64,000 bases of DNA from the NCBI GenBank assembly GCA_963680875.1, contig OY804575.1, positions 30,656,494 to 30,720,493 on the forward strand, written 5' to 3'. The stretch is from Bathymodiolus brooksi. Its lineage: Eukaryota; Mollusca; Bivalvia; Mytilida; Modiolidae. Shown here piece by piece: positions 37,801 to 49,700 of the stretch. Under the pieces are notes generated by a model. That model made no database searches, had not been told where the DNA came from, and was given only the letters and a program-made list of their open reading frames with translations. Position 1 is the stretch's first letter; each line of letters starts with the position of its first letter. Position numbers and translations under genes: made by a program.

Positions 37801-39811
37801 CTTGAATACACCAGAGGGGTAATCAGAAGCCATAAATCGAAGAAGGACAGACACAACAACGGCCAAAGACAAAGGACGAAGAGTGATCTATAAAACATTT
37901 CACAGAAAATTAAAGATCGAGCAACACGAATTCTATTAAAAACCGGTGGTTAACGTAGATGCTCCGGAAGGGCAAGCAGTTCCTGTTCCAAATTTTGCAC
38001 CTTTCTTGATATTATTGTCATAAACCCAGTGATAAGTAATGAATGATGAAAGGACTGGATTATGATGAACACCAACGGAACATATCTGTGGCCATTTTTG
38101 ACACATATATTCAGTAACGATTAACAAAATCACGACACCTGACGATCTTACACCTTTCGAAGTTATGAATCCAACTTAGCCACTATGAGCACACCCTTAC
38201 TGTGCTAATCAAAATAAACATATATACCCCCAGGTAGATTATACGTTACCTGAATTCCAGCCCTCTTCAGATGGTTGTAATATTGTTGTATCCTGCCATA
38301 CGTATGTACCTTCCTTTTGTTTGTCATCTAAACCAATCCAACAACTGCCTATACCTTTACTGAAGTAAGAAATATAAAAAAATGCAAATACAGGATATAT
38401 ATTGAATAATAATGATATTGATGTTTGTGATAAATGTGATCATATCCCAGAACCAAATATATGAAATGCATGATACCAAACAGGCTTTTTAATTAAGTAA
38501 ACCGAACATCATTTACAAGTGGTGTTAACTTGCAAAGAATCATAAGAACCTACAATAAGAAGACCATATCAATCTTTCCTTTTTAATTTGTAAGATTATT
38601 GAATAACTATTTAATAGTTGTGAATAAAATAACACTTGGAAATTGAAATTATGGAATATCTGTGTCACAAATGACCACGGATATGTTCCACTTGTCGTAA
38701 GCACTTCCCTTCCCGGTCCTTTCCTCATTCACGACCTATTACCGGGTTTGTAACTAGATTACTACGACGGGTGCCACTAGTGGAGCAAGAACTGCCTACC
38801 CTGCGGAGCACCTGAGTTCACCCCCGGTTTTTAGTGTGGTTCGTGTTACTCGATCTTTAGTTTTATATGTATGTTTTGTAGATCCTTTTGTACTGTTTCT
38901 TTTGGCCATTGTGTTGTCTGTTCTTCTTTGATATACGGATTCTGATTGCCCCTTTGGTATCTTCAAACTCTTCTTACAGTGGTGTAAACGTGTAACCTCA
39001 CTATAAATCAATTTAAACACTATCCATTGTATCATTTACTTATGGTCATCTAAACTTTGGCCAATAGTCGCATCACCCTTTATAATTGTTGGTTATTCAT
39101 TTATTATTTGTAAACTTGTGTTCACTATGAACATGGTTGAAATACTGCACATCTGACGTTAAGCAACAATTAATTAATCAATCAACCAATCAATGTAAAG
39201 AAAAAGCGCTAGCCACGTGTAATGGTGCTCAAATTATGTAAGACACACACGCACCCCACCAGAAAATCCCCTCCCTCATATACACATTTCAAAATTCCAA
39301 GCATTATAGCTATTAATAGAAATTAATAGACAATGTCAGAGACCATAAAATGATGGCCAAATTTCGAGCTTTACCACTTTTTTCCGTTTTGGAGCTATGC
39401 CCCCATTTACATTAACTGTAAGTAGTGGCATCCATGTCCTATTGAAACAATCTTCCATTTTAGTTTTATCCGGGTAGCTCATTTGGTCAGAGATATCACG
39501 ATTCTGACAAAGCACACCAAACTAAGGTAATAATTACAGAAGAAGAACTTTATTCCTTAAAAGCTATTTAAAAATATCAGCCACATCAATGTCCTTAACG
39601 AGATAAAAAAAAAGTATAGATTCGTTTTGTATTTAGTCGTACCTTTGAAGAATATAGAGCAGGAAGTCTTTTTCTGTATTTGTTTTCGGATATACAAGGA
39701 GGGAGTTTCTAGCAATACACCATAAAACTGCGTCGTCCCACGACCTTGAGATCGCAGAATCAGCCAAGTAACATATACCATCTTTCAGAAACCATTCACC
39801 ACCTGGACAAG
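31654..39811 (-). CDS. C-type lectin / mucin-like / PAN-domain gene (first exon missing), five exons
   Basis: Five minus-strand exons (39,811-39,643; 38,359-38,250; 36,017-35,904; 34,232-34,116; 31,889-31,654) with AG/GT borders and fully compatible phases give about 247 residues plus a stop. Order: long-form C-type lectin domain, Thr/Ser-rich linker, PAN/apple-like domain. C-type lectin domains bind sugars, often with calcium; PAN domains bind proteins or glycans; Thr-rich linkers are usually O-glycosylated. A secreted recognition or mucus protein is therefore likely (inference). The open 5' phase of the first exon found requires an upstream exon, expected to hold a signal peptide. None with the right phase is visible up to the 55-bp array at 40,506, so it may lie beyond the array. 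Introns are 1.3-2.2 kb and full of transposon relics. Confidence 0.85.
31890..32827. other. Intron sequence, no gene
   Basis: AT-rich intron between PAN and mucin exons. A short stretch at 32,474-32,506 (GGGTGTCACTAGTGTAACAC) resembles the 'ggtgccactagtgg' block of the retroelement tails and may be a small remnant. The 70-codon plus-strand frame at 32,406-32,618 covers it and is not a gene. Confidence 0.5.
32828..32983. repeat. Foldback (hairpin) element with ~63-bp arms
   Basis: Left arm 32,828-32,890 (AAGGATTGATCG ... GGTTGTACACACC) is the near-perfect inverse of right arm 32,920-32,983 (GGTGTGTACAAC ... CGATCAATCCTT). They are separated by ~28 bp containing GCGTAACACGCTACGC, itself partly self-complementary. 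As RNA or single-stranded DNA this would form a very long hairpin. It is probably a small non-autonomous foldback or MITE; it lies in an intron. Confidence 0.8.
33488..33583. repeat. Second copy of the foldback element's right arm
   Basis: From CGAGTTACTCGGTGTGTACA to CGATCAATCCTTAATTGTAT and TTATAC this matches 32,912-32,996 almost base for base, including 13 bp beyond the hairpin, while the left arm is absent. It is a half copy about 0.57 kb from the intact one, in the same orientation. The intervening 33,000-33,487 shows no gene. Confidence 0.75.
33825..34060 (+). repeat. Retroelement 3' end (copy 2)
   Basis: Plus-orientation copy: GACAGGTGCCACTAGTGGAG, GTTCGTGTTACTCAATCG, TGTATATGTTTTGTAGATCG, ending ACCCCTTTGGCATCTTCAAA. 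It is 5'-truncated, as retrotransposed copies usually are, and sits in the intron between the mucin and PAN exons. Confidence 0.7.
34116..34232 (-). CDS. Mucin-like Thr/Ser-rich exon of the lectin gene
   Basis: Acceptor TTTAAG at 34,233, donor GAAG|GTATAGC at 34,116/34,115. The 117 bp comprise two bases, 38 codons and one base. The conceptual peptide is almost half threonine (DTTTTTISTVRPTTSTETP ... TPTTVEMSTITTLE) with interspersed prolines. This is a typical O-glycosylated stalk separating the lectin domain from the PAN domain. Both splice phases (1 to 1) allow the exon to be skipped or duplicated without shifting the frame. Its low complexity means homology cannot be judged, but phase agreement with both neighbours makes it convincing. 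Confidence 0.75.
34390..34700 (+). repeat. Probable tRNA-derived SINE
   Basis: GTGGATTCGAGCCCC at ~34,440 resembles an RNA polymerase III B box (GGTTCGANTCC). About 40 bp upstream, TATGGTAGTGTTAGAAC resembles an A box. The body that follows (AATGTGTCCGAGTGAAGCGA, CATGTCTACC) recurs at 40,075-40,370, so it is a dispersed family. The tail fades into 'catcatcatctcatt'. Family assignment is inference; the B box carries a mismatch. Confidence 0.5.
34701..35186. other. Intron, no gene; short A-rich tract
   Basis: Nothing coding is seen. An A/G-only tract of about 30 bp (34,934-34,963) is the only low-complexity feature. Confidence 0.5.
35187..35512. repeat. 31-bp minisatellite, ~10.4 copies
   Basis: Direct repeats of a 31-bp unit (TGTTGTAATAATGCCTGCTC then TCAAGGTTTCA). 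Copies are nearly identical apart from single substitutions (cttgc, ctgccc, ctcgc) and one 3-bp insertion in the third copy. It lies in the intron between the mucin exon and the third lectin-domain exon. Confidence 0.92.
35904..36017 (-). CDS. Lectin-domain exon 3 (C-terminal part with WND motif)
   Basis: Acceptor CCTGTGTAG at 36,018, donor GAAG|GTACGTG at 35,904/35,903; 114 bp, phase 1 to 1. The peptide SPDSLYPEDDCIELWPKEG then WNDAQCFWSKNVICQVNE carries the last part of a C-type lectin domain: the EDDC cysteine, the WND motif that supplies calcium ligands, and the closing Cys pair (AQC ... VIC). The position normally occupied by EPN or QPD reads SPD here, so the Glu/Gln ligand is replaced by Ser. 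Calcium-dependent sugar binding may therefore be altered or lost, although WND is intact. Confidence 0.85.
36195..36633. mobile_element. MITE-like element with ~65-bp terminal inverted repeats
   Basis: 36,197-36,263 (GATATCTGCATTCTCTATCC, AGCTCCACTACACCTCTGTC) is repeated inverted at 36,562-36,631 (GACAGAGGTGTAGTGGAGCT ... GGATAGAGAAAGGGATATC). The 438-bp interval has no coding capacity, contains an 8-C run (36,393-36,400), and is typical of a non-autonomous DNA transposon. The target duplication is not clear, so the superfamily is unknown. It lies in the intron between the second and third lectin-domain exons. Confidence 0.75.
36634..37184. other. Intron, no gene
   Basis: AT-rich sequence. 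The lysine-rich 79-codon plus frame at 36,922-37,161 and its overlapping neighbour are A-rich shadow frames without a recognisable domain. Confidence 0.45.
37185..37450 (+). repeat. Retroelement 3' end (copy 3)
   Basis: ACGACGGGTGTCACTAGTGG, GTTCGTGTTACTCGATCTTT, TTTGGCCATTATGTTGTCTG, ending CCCCTTTGGTATCTTCAAAC. It has an internal deletion after 'ctagtggagcacctg' compared with the copy at 38,645. Intronic. Confidence 0.75.
37793..38200 (-). repeat. Retroelement 3' end (copy 4, longer)
   Basis: Minus-orientation copy. It begins (3' end) at TTGAATACACCAGAGGGGTA and extends through the UTR into the former coding end: ACCTTTCGAAGTTATGAATC near 38,153 matches TTTCGAAGTGATGATTCCAA at 779, the SSLRK codons of the RT. 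It is thus the longest copy besides that at 427-1115. No intact frame remains. Confidence 0.7.
38250..38359 (-). CDS. Lectin-domain exon 2 (WIGL motif)
   Basis: Acceptor ACTTCAG at 38,360, donor TTCAG|GTAACG at 38,250/38,249; 110 bp. One leading base completes the AG left by the preceding exon (AGT, Ser) and one trailing base goes to the next. The peptide KGIGSCWIGLDDKQKEGTY then VWQDTTILQPSEEGWNS contains the WIGL core, the D-x-x-x-E-G-x-Y/F-x-W strand and the W-N turn that are hallmarks of C-type lectin domains. Residues align without gaps to the neighbouring exons of the same domain. Confidence 0.87.
38645..38980 (+). repeat. Retroelement 3' end (copy 5, with coding terminus)
   Basis: Plus-orientation copy that begins inside the coding end: the frame GISVSQMTTDMFHLS followed by TAA (about 38,650-38,700) is the C-terminus of the RT element's protein, followed by the UTR and the terminus CCCCTTTGGTATCTTCAAAC. 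This ties the UTR repeat family to the RT fragments at 726-1115, where the equivalent peptide reads NRYPISVSQ. The minus-strand frames over this region are shadows. Confidence 0.75.
39090..39195 (+). repeat. Probable SINE 3' tail with AATC-type repeats
   Basis: TTGAAATACTGCACATCTGA, CGTTAAGCAACAATTAATTA, then ATCAATCAACCAATCAATG. A 'gacgttaa' block followed by (AATC)n is a common end of mollusc SINEs (recalled family knowledge). The 5' limit is not clear. Confidence 0.4.
39196..39642. other. Intron next to lectin exon 1; one tRNA-like A-box stretch
   Basis: No gene. GGGTAGCTCATTTGGTCAGA at 39,472-39,491 matches the 5' part of a tRNA (A box TAGCTCANTTGG), but no B box follows at the expected distance and no cloverleaf can be drawn. 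It is at most a decayed tRNA-derived SINE head. Confidence 0.35.
39643..39811 (-). CDS. Lectin-domain exon 1
   Basis: Acceptor TTTTTTCAG at 39,812, donor CAAAG|GTACGAC at 39,643/39,642; 169 bp. The peptide begins CPGGEWFLKDGICYLADSAI, the N-terminal hairpin with two cysteines that defines the long-form C-type lectin domain. It continues through SWDDAVLWCIARNSLLVYP (the usual W-x-x-A-x-x-x-C helix) to TEKDFLLYILQ. The exon opens with two bases that need a 1-base overhang from an upstream exon, so it is not the start of the protein. A 79-codon frame running through the acceptor into the intron (to 39,872) is an artefact of reading without splicing. Confidence 0.87.
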
Positions 39812-40062
39812 CTGAAAAAAATATTTCATATATTTTAAGGTTGTCAGTTGTTATAGACGCTAATGGTAGCAAAGTCCATCATATACTAATCGCGTCAGTA
39901 TTAATATAACACACATATAATAAACTGCGTCGGTTGTGAAATGGTTGTGATCGCCTCTAGTTCTGTAGATTCCAAGTTTAATCATCTGTCCTGTCACACA
40001 AAAGATTATAGAATGGTATTTGATCCTTCTCCACTGAGGACTTAGTACTAGCACTACATAGT
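39812..40062. other. Upstream intron, no signal-peptide exon seen
   Basis: I searched for a minus-strand ATG followed by a hydrophobic leader and a phase-1 donor and found none. The frames at 39,860-40,054 and 40,054-40,245 do not end at a donor of the right phase. Confidence 0.5.
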
Positions 40063-40372
40063 AAAAGAAAGAATCAGAGTCAAGATAATGTGTCCGAGTA
40101 GAGCCACATGTCTACCTGGCAGCAGTTGTTTTTGTGGATAGCTTTTCGTAAATAAGGGTAATAACAAAATTACCGAACACCGAGCAATCTTCTTAAGAGA
40201 AAGGCAAAATTCATAAATCAACAAACAGACAAAATCAGTCAACAACCGGAAAACTAAGCGTATTGATCTTGTACAAAATAGATATAATCATTTCATCAAA
40301 AAGTAACTAGTTCCCGCCATAATATAGCTGGTAATTTCTCCCTTGATGTTTAATAACACTCACTCACCTCTT
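40063..40372 (+). repeat. Diverged copy of the SINE-like body at 34,540
   Basis: AATGTGTCCGAGTAGAGCCA followed by CATGTCTACC matches 34,559-34,588. Further on, TAATATAGCTGGTAATTT and CACTCACTCACC recall ATGATATAGCTGAAAATTT and TCACTCACTC near 34,700-34,750. The tRNA-like head is not recognisable here. Confidence 0.5.
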
Positions 40373-41010
40373 GTACATATAGTTAAATATCAACGTACAT
40401 TTCAACTATAGGGTTACTCATATATATTAACACAAATACGTTGATATGAAGACATTGTCATTTTTGAAAAGATAATTCTAGTTGTTGAAGATAAGAAATA
40501 ATAAGCAACAATATCAGCCACTCTATAAACAACATGCATGGTGGATTATTTAACCTACCACAACAATACCAACCACTCTATAAACAACATGCATGGTGGA
40601 TTACTTAGCCTACCACAACAATACCAGCCACTCTATAAACAACATGCATGGTGGAGTACTTAACCTAACACAACAATACCAACCATTCTATAAACAACAT
40701 GCATGGTGGATTACTTAACCTACCACAACAATACCAACTACTCTATAAACAACATGCATGGTGGATTACTTAACCTACCACAACAATACCAACTACTCTA
40801 TAAACAACATGCATGGTGGATTACTTAACCTACCACAACAATACCAACTACTCTATAAACAACATGCATGGTGGATTACTTAGCCTACCACAACAATACC
40901 AGCCACTCTATAGACAACATGCATGGTGGATTACTTAACCTACCACAACAATACCAACCACTCTATAAACAACATGCACGGTGGATTACTTAGCCTACCA
41001 CAACAATACC

Positions 41011-43760
41011 AGCCCCTCTATTAACAACATGCATGGTGGATTACTTAACCTACCACAGCAATACCAACAACTCTATAAACAACATGCATGGTGGATTACT
41101 TAACCTACCACAACAATACCAACCACTCTATAAACAACATGCATGGTGGATTACTTAGCCTACCACAACAATACCAGCCACTCTATAAACAACATGCATG
41201 GTGGATTACTTAACCTACCACAACAATACCAACTACTCTATAAACAACATGCATGGTGGATTACTTAACCTACCACAACAATACCAGCCACTCTATAAAC
41301 AACGTGCATGGTGGATTACTTAGCTTACCACAACAATACCAACCACTCTATAAACAACATGGATGGTGGATTACTTAACCTACCACAACAATACCAACTA
41401 CTCTATAAACAACATGCATGGTGGATTACTTAGCCTACCACAACAATACCAGCCACTCTATTAACAACATGCATGGTGGATTACTTAACCTACCACAACA
41501 ATACCAACTACTCTATAAACAACATATATGGTGGATTACTTAACCTACCACAACAATACCAACCACTCTATAAACAACATGCATGGTGGATTACTTAACC
41601 TACCACAACAATACCAACCACTCTATAAACAACATGCATGGTGGATTACTTAACCTACAACAACAATACCAGCCACTCTATAAACAACATGCATGGTGGA
41701 TTACTTAACCTACCACAACAATACCAACAACTCTATAAACAACATGCATGGTGGATTACTTAACCTACCACAACAATACCAACAACTCTATTAACAACAT
41801 GCATGGTGGATTACTTAACCTACCACAACAATACCAGCCACTCTATAAACAACATGCATGGTGGATTACTTAACCTACCACAACAATACCAACAACTCTA
41901 TAAACAACATGCATGGTGGATTACTTAACCTACCACAACAATACCAACAACTCTATAAACAACATGCATGGTGGATTACTTAACCTACCACAACAATACC
42001 AACAACTCTATTAACAACATGCATGGTGGATTACTTAACCTACCACAACAATACCAGCCACTCTATAAACAACATGCATGGTGGATTACTTAACCTACCA
42101 CAACAATACCAACCACTCTATAAACAACATGCATGGTGGATTACTTAACCTACCACAACAATACCAACTACTCTATAAACAACATGCATGGTGGATTACT
42201 TAACTTACCACAACAATACCAGCCACTCTATAAACAACATGCATGGTGGATTACTTAACCTACCACAACAATACCAACCACTCTATAAACAACATGCATG
42301 GTGGATTACTTAACCTACCACAACAATACCAACTACTCTATAAACAACATGCATGGTGGATTACTTAGCCTACCACAACAATACCAGCCCCTCTATTAAC
42401 AACATGCATGGTGGATTACTTAACCTACCACAGCAATACCAACAACTCTATAAACAACATGCATGGTGGATTACTTAACCTACCACAACAATACCAACCA
42501 CTCTATAAACAACATGCATGGTGGATTACTTAGCCTACCACAACAATACCAGCCACTCTATAAACAACATGCATGGTGGATTACTTAACCTACCACAACA
42601 ATACCAACTACTCTATAAACAACATGCATGGTGGATTACTTAACCTACCACAACAATACCAGCCACTCTATAAACAACGTGCATGGTGGATTACTTAACT
42701 TACCACAACAATACCAACCACTCTATAAACAACATGCATGGTGGATTACTTAACCTACCACAACAATACCAACTACTCTATAAACAACATGCATGGTGGA
42801 TTACTTAGCCTACCACAACAATACCAGCCACTCTATAAACAACATGCATGGTGGATTACTTAACCTACCACAACAATACCAACTACTCTATAAACAACAT
42901 ATATGGTGGATTACTTAACCTACCACAACAATACCAACCACTCTATAAACAACATGCATGGTGGATTACTTAACCTACCACAACAATACCAACCACTCTA
43001 TAAACAACATGCATGGTGGATTACTTAACCTACAACAACAATACCAGCCACTCTATAAACAACATGCATGGTGGATTACTTAACCTACCACAACAATACC
43101 AACAACTCTATAAACAACATGCATGGTGGATTACTTAACCTACCACAACAATACCAACAACTCTATTAACAACATGCATGGTGGATTACTTAACCTACCA
43201 CAACAATACCAGCCACTCTATAAACAACATGCATGGTGGATTACTTAACCTACCACAACAATACCAACAACTCTATAAACAACATGCATGGTGGATTACT
43301 TAACCTACCACAACAATACCAACAACTCTATAAACAACATGCATGGTGGATTACTTAACCTACCACAACAATACCAACAACTCTATTAACAACATGCATG
43401 GTGGATTACTTAACCTACCACAACAATACCAGCCACTCTATAAACAACATGCATGGTGGATTACTTAACCTACCACAACAATACCAACCACTCTATAAAC
43501 AACATGCATGGTGGATTACTTAACCTACCACAACAATACCAACTACTCTATAAACAACATGCATGGTGGATTACTTAACTTACCACAACAATACCAGCCA
43601 CTCTATAAACAACATGCATGGTGGATTACTTAACCTACCACAACAATACCAACCACTCTATAAACAACATGCATGGTGGATTACTTAACCTACCACAACA
43701 ATACCAACTACTCTATAAACAACATGCATGGTGGATTACTTAGCCTACCACAACAATACC
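41011..43760. repeat. 1375-bp (25-unit) higher-order repeat in the 55-bp array
   Basis: 'agcccctctattaac' at 41,011 and 42,386, and 'aacatatatgg' at 41,521 and 42,896, are each exactly 1375 bp apart (25 x 55). The latter marker returns at 47,131, another 4235 bp on (77 x 55), so a segment of at least this size was duplicated more than once. Confidence 0.8.
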
Positions 43761-46700
43761 AACTACTCTATAAACAACATGCATGGTGGATTACTTAACC
43801 TACCACAACAATACCAACAACTCTATAAACAACATGCATGGTGGATTACTTAACCTACCACAACAATACCAACTACTCTATAAACAACATGCATGGTGGA
43901 TTACTTAGCCTACCACAACAATACCAGCCACTCTATAAACAACATCCATGGTGGATTACTTAACCTACCACAACAATACCAACAACTCTATAAACAACAT
44001 GCATGGTGGATTACTTAACCTACCACAACAATACCAACTACTCTATAAACAACATGCATGGTGGATTACTTAGCCTACCACAACAATACCAGCCACTCTA
44101 TAAACAACATGCATGGTGGAGTACTTAACCTAACACAACAATACCAACCATTCTATAAACAACATGCATGGTGGATTACTTAACATACCACAACAATACC
44201 AACTACTCTATAAACAACATGCATGGTGGATTACTTAGCCTACCACAACAATACCAACCATTCTATAAACAACATGGATGGTGGATTACTTAACCTACCA
44301 CAACAATACCAACCACTCTATAAACAACATGCATGGTGGATTACTTAGCCTACCACAACAATACCAACTACTCTATAAACAACATGCATGGTGGATTACT
44401 TAGCCTACCACAACAATACCAGCCACTCTATAAACAACATGCATGGTGGATTACTTAACCTACCACAACAATACCAACCATTCTATAAACAACATGGATG
44501 GTGGATTACTTAACCTACCACAACAATACCAGCCACTCTATAAACAACATGCATGGTGGATTACTTAACCTACCACAACAATACCAACTACTCTACAAAC
44601 AACATGCATGGTGGATTACTTAACCTACCACAACAATACCAGCCACTCTATAAACAACATGCATGGTGGATTACTTAGTCTACCACAACAATACCAGCCA
44701 CTCTATAAACAACATGCAAGGTGGATTACTTAACCTACCACAACAATACCAACCACTCTATAAACAACATGCATGGTGGATTACTTAACCTACCACAACA
44801 ATACCAACCACTCTATAAACAACATGCATGGTGGATTACTTAACCTACCACAACAATACCAGCCACTCTATAAACAACATGCATGGTGGAGTACTTAACC
44901 TAACACAACAATACCAACCATTCTATAAACAACATGCATGGTGGATTACTTAACCTACCACAACAATACCAACTACTCTATAAACAACATGCATGGTGGA
45001 TTACTTAGCCTACCACAACAATACCAGCCACTCTATAAACAACATGCATGGTGGAGTACTTAACCTAACACAACAATACCAACCATTCTATAAACAACAT
45101 GCATGGTGGATTACTTAACCTACCACAACAATACCAACCATTCTATAAACAACATGGATGGTGGATTACTTAACCTACCACAACAATACCAGCTACTCTA
45201 TAAACAACATGCATGGTGGATTACTTAACCTACCACAACAATACCAACTACTCTACAAACAACATGCATGGTGGATTACTTAACCTACCACAACAATACC
45301 AGCCACTCTATAAACAACATGCATGGTGGATTACTTAACCTACCACAACAATACCAACCACTCTATAAACAACATGCATGGTGGATTACTTAACCTACCA
45401 CAACAATACCAACTACTCTATAAACAACATGCATGGTGGATTGCTTAACCTACCACAACAATACCAACTACTCTATAAACAACATGCATGGTGGATTACT
45501 TAACCTACCACAACAATACCAACTACTCTATAAACAACATGCATGGTGGATTACTTAGCCTACCACAACAATACCAACCACTCTATAAACAACATGCATG
45601 GTGGATTACTTAACCTACCACAACAATACCAACCACTCTATAAACAACATGCATGGTGGATTACTTAACCTACCACAACAATACCAACCACTCTATAAAC
45701 AACATGCATGGTGGATTACTTAACCTACCACAACAATACCAGCTACTCTATAAACAACATGCATGGTGGAGTACTTAACCTAACACAACAATACCAACCA
45801 TTCTATAAACAACATGCATGGTGGATTACTTAACCTACCACAACAATACCAACTACTCTATAAACAACATGCATGGTGGATTACTTAGCCTACCACAAAA
45901 ATACCAGCCACTCTATAAACAACATGCATGGTGGAGTACTTAACCTAACACAACAATACCAACCATTCTATAAACAACATGCATGGTGGATTACTTAACC
46001 TACCACAGCAATACCAACAACTCTATAAACAACATGCATGGTGGATTACTTAACCTACCACAACAATACCAACCACTCTATAAAAAACATGCATGGTGGA
46101 TTACTTAACCTACCACAACAATTCCAACTACTCTATAAACAACATGCATGGTGGATTACTTAACCTACCACAACAATACCAACCACTCTATAAACAACAT
46201 GCGTGGTGGATTACTTAACCTACCACAACAATACCAACCACTCTATAAACAACATGCATGGTGGAGTACTTAGCCTATCACAACAATACCAGCCACTCTA
46301 TAAACAACATGCATGGTGGATTACTTAACCTACCACAACAATACCAACTACTCCATAAACAACATGCATGGTGGATTACTTAACCTACCACAACAATACC
46401 AACTACTCTATAAACAACATGCATGGTGGATTACTTAACCTACCACAACAATACCAGCCACTCTATAAACAACATGTATGGTGGATTACTTAACCTACAA
46501 CAACAATACCAGCAACTCTATAAACAACATGCATGGTGGATTACTTAACCTACCACAACAATACCAACTACTCCATAAACAACATGCATGGTGGATTACT
46601 TAACCTACCACAACAATACCAACTACTCTATAAACAACATGCATGGTGGATTACTTAACCTACCACAGCAATACCAGCCACTCTATAAACAACATGCATG

Positions 46701-49700
46701 GTGGATTACTTAACCTACCACAACAATACCAACTACTCCATAAACAACATGCATGGTGGATTACTTAACCTACAACAACAATACCAGCCACTCTATAAAC
46801 AACATGCATGGTGGATTACTTAACCTACCACAACAATACCAACTACTCTATAAACAACATGCATGGTGGATTACTTAACCTACCACAACAATACCAGCCA
46901 CTCTATAAACAACGTGCATGGTGGATTACTTAACTTACCACAACAATACCAACCACTCTATAAACAACATGGATGGTGGATTACTTAACCTACCACAACA
47001 ATACCAACTACTCTATAAACAACATGCATGTTGGATTACTTAGCCTACCACAACAATACCAGCCACTCTATAAACAACATGCATGGTGGATTACTTAACC
47101 TACCACAACAATACCAACTACTCTATAAACAACATATATGGTGGATTACTTAACCTACCACAACAATACCAACCACTCTATAAACAACATGCATGGTGGA
47201 TTACTTAACCTACCACAACAATACCAACCACTCTATAAACAACATGCATGGTGGATTACTTAACCTACCACAACGATACCAGCCACTCTATAAACAACAT
47301 GCATGGTGGATTACTTAACCTACCACAACAATACCAACAACTCTATAAACAACATGCATGGTGGATTACTTAACCTACCACAACAATACCAACAACTCTA
47401 TTAACAACATGCATGGTGGATTACTTAACCTACCACAACAATACCAGCCACTCTATAAACAACATGCATGGTGGATTACTTAACCTACCACAACAATACC
47501 AACAACTCTATAAACAACATGCATGGTGGATTACTTAACCTACCACAACAATACCAACAACTCTATAAACAACATGCATGGTGGATTACTTAACCTACCA
47601 CAACAATACCAACAACTCTATTAACAACATGCATGGTGGATTACTTAACCTACCACAACAATACCAGCCACTCTATAAACAACATGCATGGTGGATTACT
47701 TAACCTACCACAACAATACCAACCACTCTATAAACAACATGCATGGTGGATTACTTAGCCTACCACAACAATACCAACTACTCTATAAACAACATGCATG
47801 GTGGATTACTTAACTTACCACAACAATACCAGCCACTCTATAAACAACATGCATGGTGGATTACTTAACCTACCACAACAATACCAACCACTCTATAAAC
47901 AACATGCATGGTGGATTACTTAACCTACCACAACAATACCAACTACTCTATAAACAACATGCATGGTGGATTACTTAGCCGACCACAACAATACCAACTA
48001 CTCTATAAACAACATGCATGGTGGATTACTTAACCTACCACAACAATACCAACAACTCTATAAACAACATGCATGGTGGATTACTTAACCTACCACAACA
48101 ATACCAACTACTCTATAAACAACATGCATGGTGGATTACTTAGCCTACCACAACAATACCAGCCACTCTATAAACAACATGCATGGTGGATTACTTAACC
48201 TACCACAACAATACCAACAACTCTATAAACAACATGCATGGTGGATTACTTAGCCTACCACAACAATACCAACTACTCTATAAACAACATGCATGGTGGA
48301 TTACTTAGCCTACCACAACAATACCAGCCACTCTATAAACAACATGCATGGTGGAGTACTTAACCTAACACAACAATACCAACCATTCTATAAACAACAA
48401 GCATGGTGGATTACTTAACCTACCACAACAATACCAACCATTCTATAAACAACATGGATGGTGGATTACTTAATCTACCACAACAATACCAGCTACTCTA
48501 TAAACAACATGCATGGTGGATTACTTAACCTACCACAACAATACCAACTACTCTACAAACAACATGCATGGTGGATTACTTAACCTACCACAACAATACC
48601 AGCCACTCTATAAACAACATGCATGGTGGATTACTTAACCTACCACAACAATACCAACCACTCTATAAACAACATGCATGGTGGATTACTTAACCTACTA
48701 CAACAATACCAACTACTCTATAAACAACATGCATGGTGGATTGCTTAACCTACCACAACAATACCAACTACTCTATAAACAACATGCATGGTGGATTACT
48801 TAACCTACCACAACAATACCAACCACTCTATAAACAACATGCATGGTGGATTACTTAACCTACCACAACAATACCAACCACTCTATAAACAACATGCATG
48901 GTGGATTGCTTAACCTACCACAACAATACCAACTACTCTATAAACAACATGCATGGTGGATTACTTTACCTACCACAACAATACCAACCACCCTATAAAC
49001 AACATGCATGGTGGATTACTTAACCTACCACAACAATACCAACCACTCTATAAACAACATGCATGGTGGATTACTTAACCTACCACAACAATACCAACCA
49101 CTCTATAAACAACATGCATGGTGGATTACTTAACCTACCACAACAATACCAGCTACTCTATAAACAACATGCATGGTGGAGTACTTAACCTAACACAACA
49201 ATACCAACCATTCTATAAACAACATGCATGGTGGATTACTTAACCTACCACAACAATACCAACTACTCTATAAACAACATGCATGGTGGATTACTTAGCC
49301 TACCACAACAATACCAGCCACTCTATAAACAACATGCATGGTGGAGTACTTAACCTAACACAACAATACCAACCATTCTATAAACAACATGCATGGTGGA
49401 TTACTTAACCTACCACAGCAATACCAACAACTCTATGAACAACATGCATGGTGGATTACTTAACCTACCACAACAATACCAACCACTCTATAAAAAACAT
49501 GCATGGTGGATTACTTAACCTACCACAACAATTCCAACTACTCTATAAACAACATGCATGGTGGATTACTTAACCTACCACAACAATACCAACCACTCTA
49601 TAAACAACATGCGTGGTGGATTACTTAACCTACCACAACAATACCAACCACTCTATAAACAACATGCATGGTGGATTACTTAACCTACAACAACAATACC

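Noticed and set aside
39470..39500. tRNA gene
   Set aside because: Only an A-box-like stretch is present; there is no B box, anticodon stem or acceptor pairing.
40054..40245. Minus-strand frame as the missing signal-peptide exon
   Set aside because: The leader is weak, the frame lies in a SINE-like repeat, and no GT donor leaves the single base required by the next exon.
40360..40440. Strong-looking donor CAAGAG|GTGAGTG at ~40,371 (minus) as the end of exon 1
   Set aside because: In the phase required by the lectin exon, a stop codon precedes it within eight codons and no ATG intervenes.
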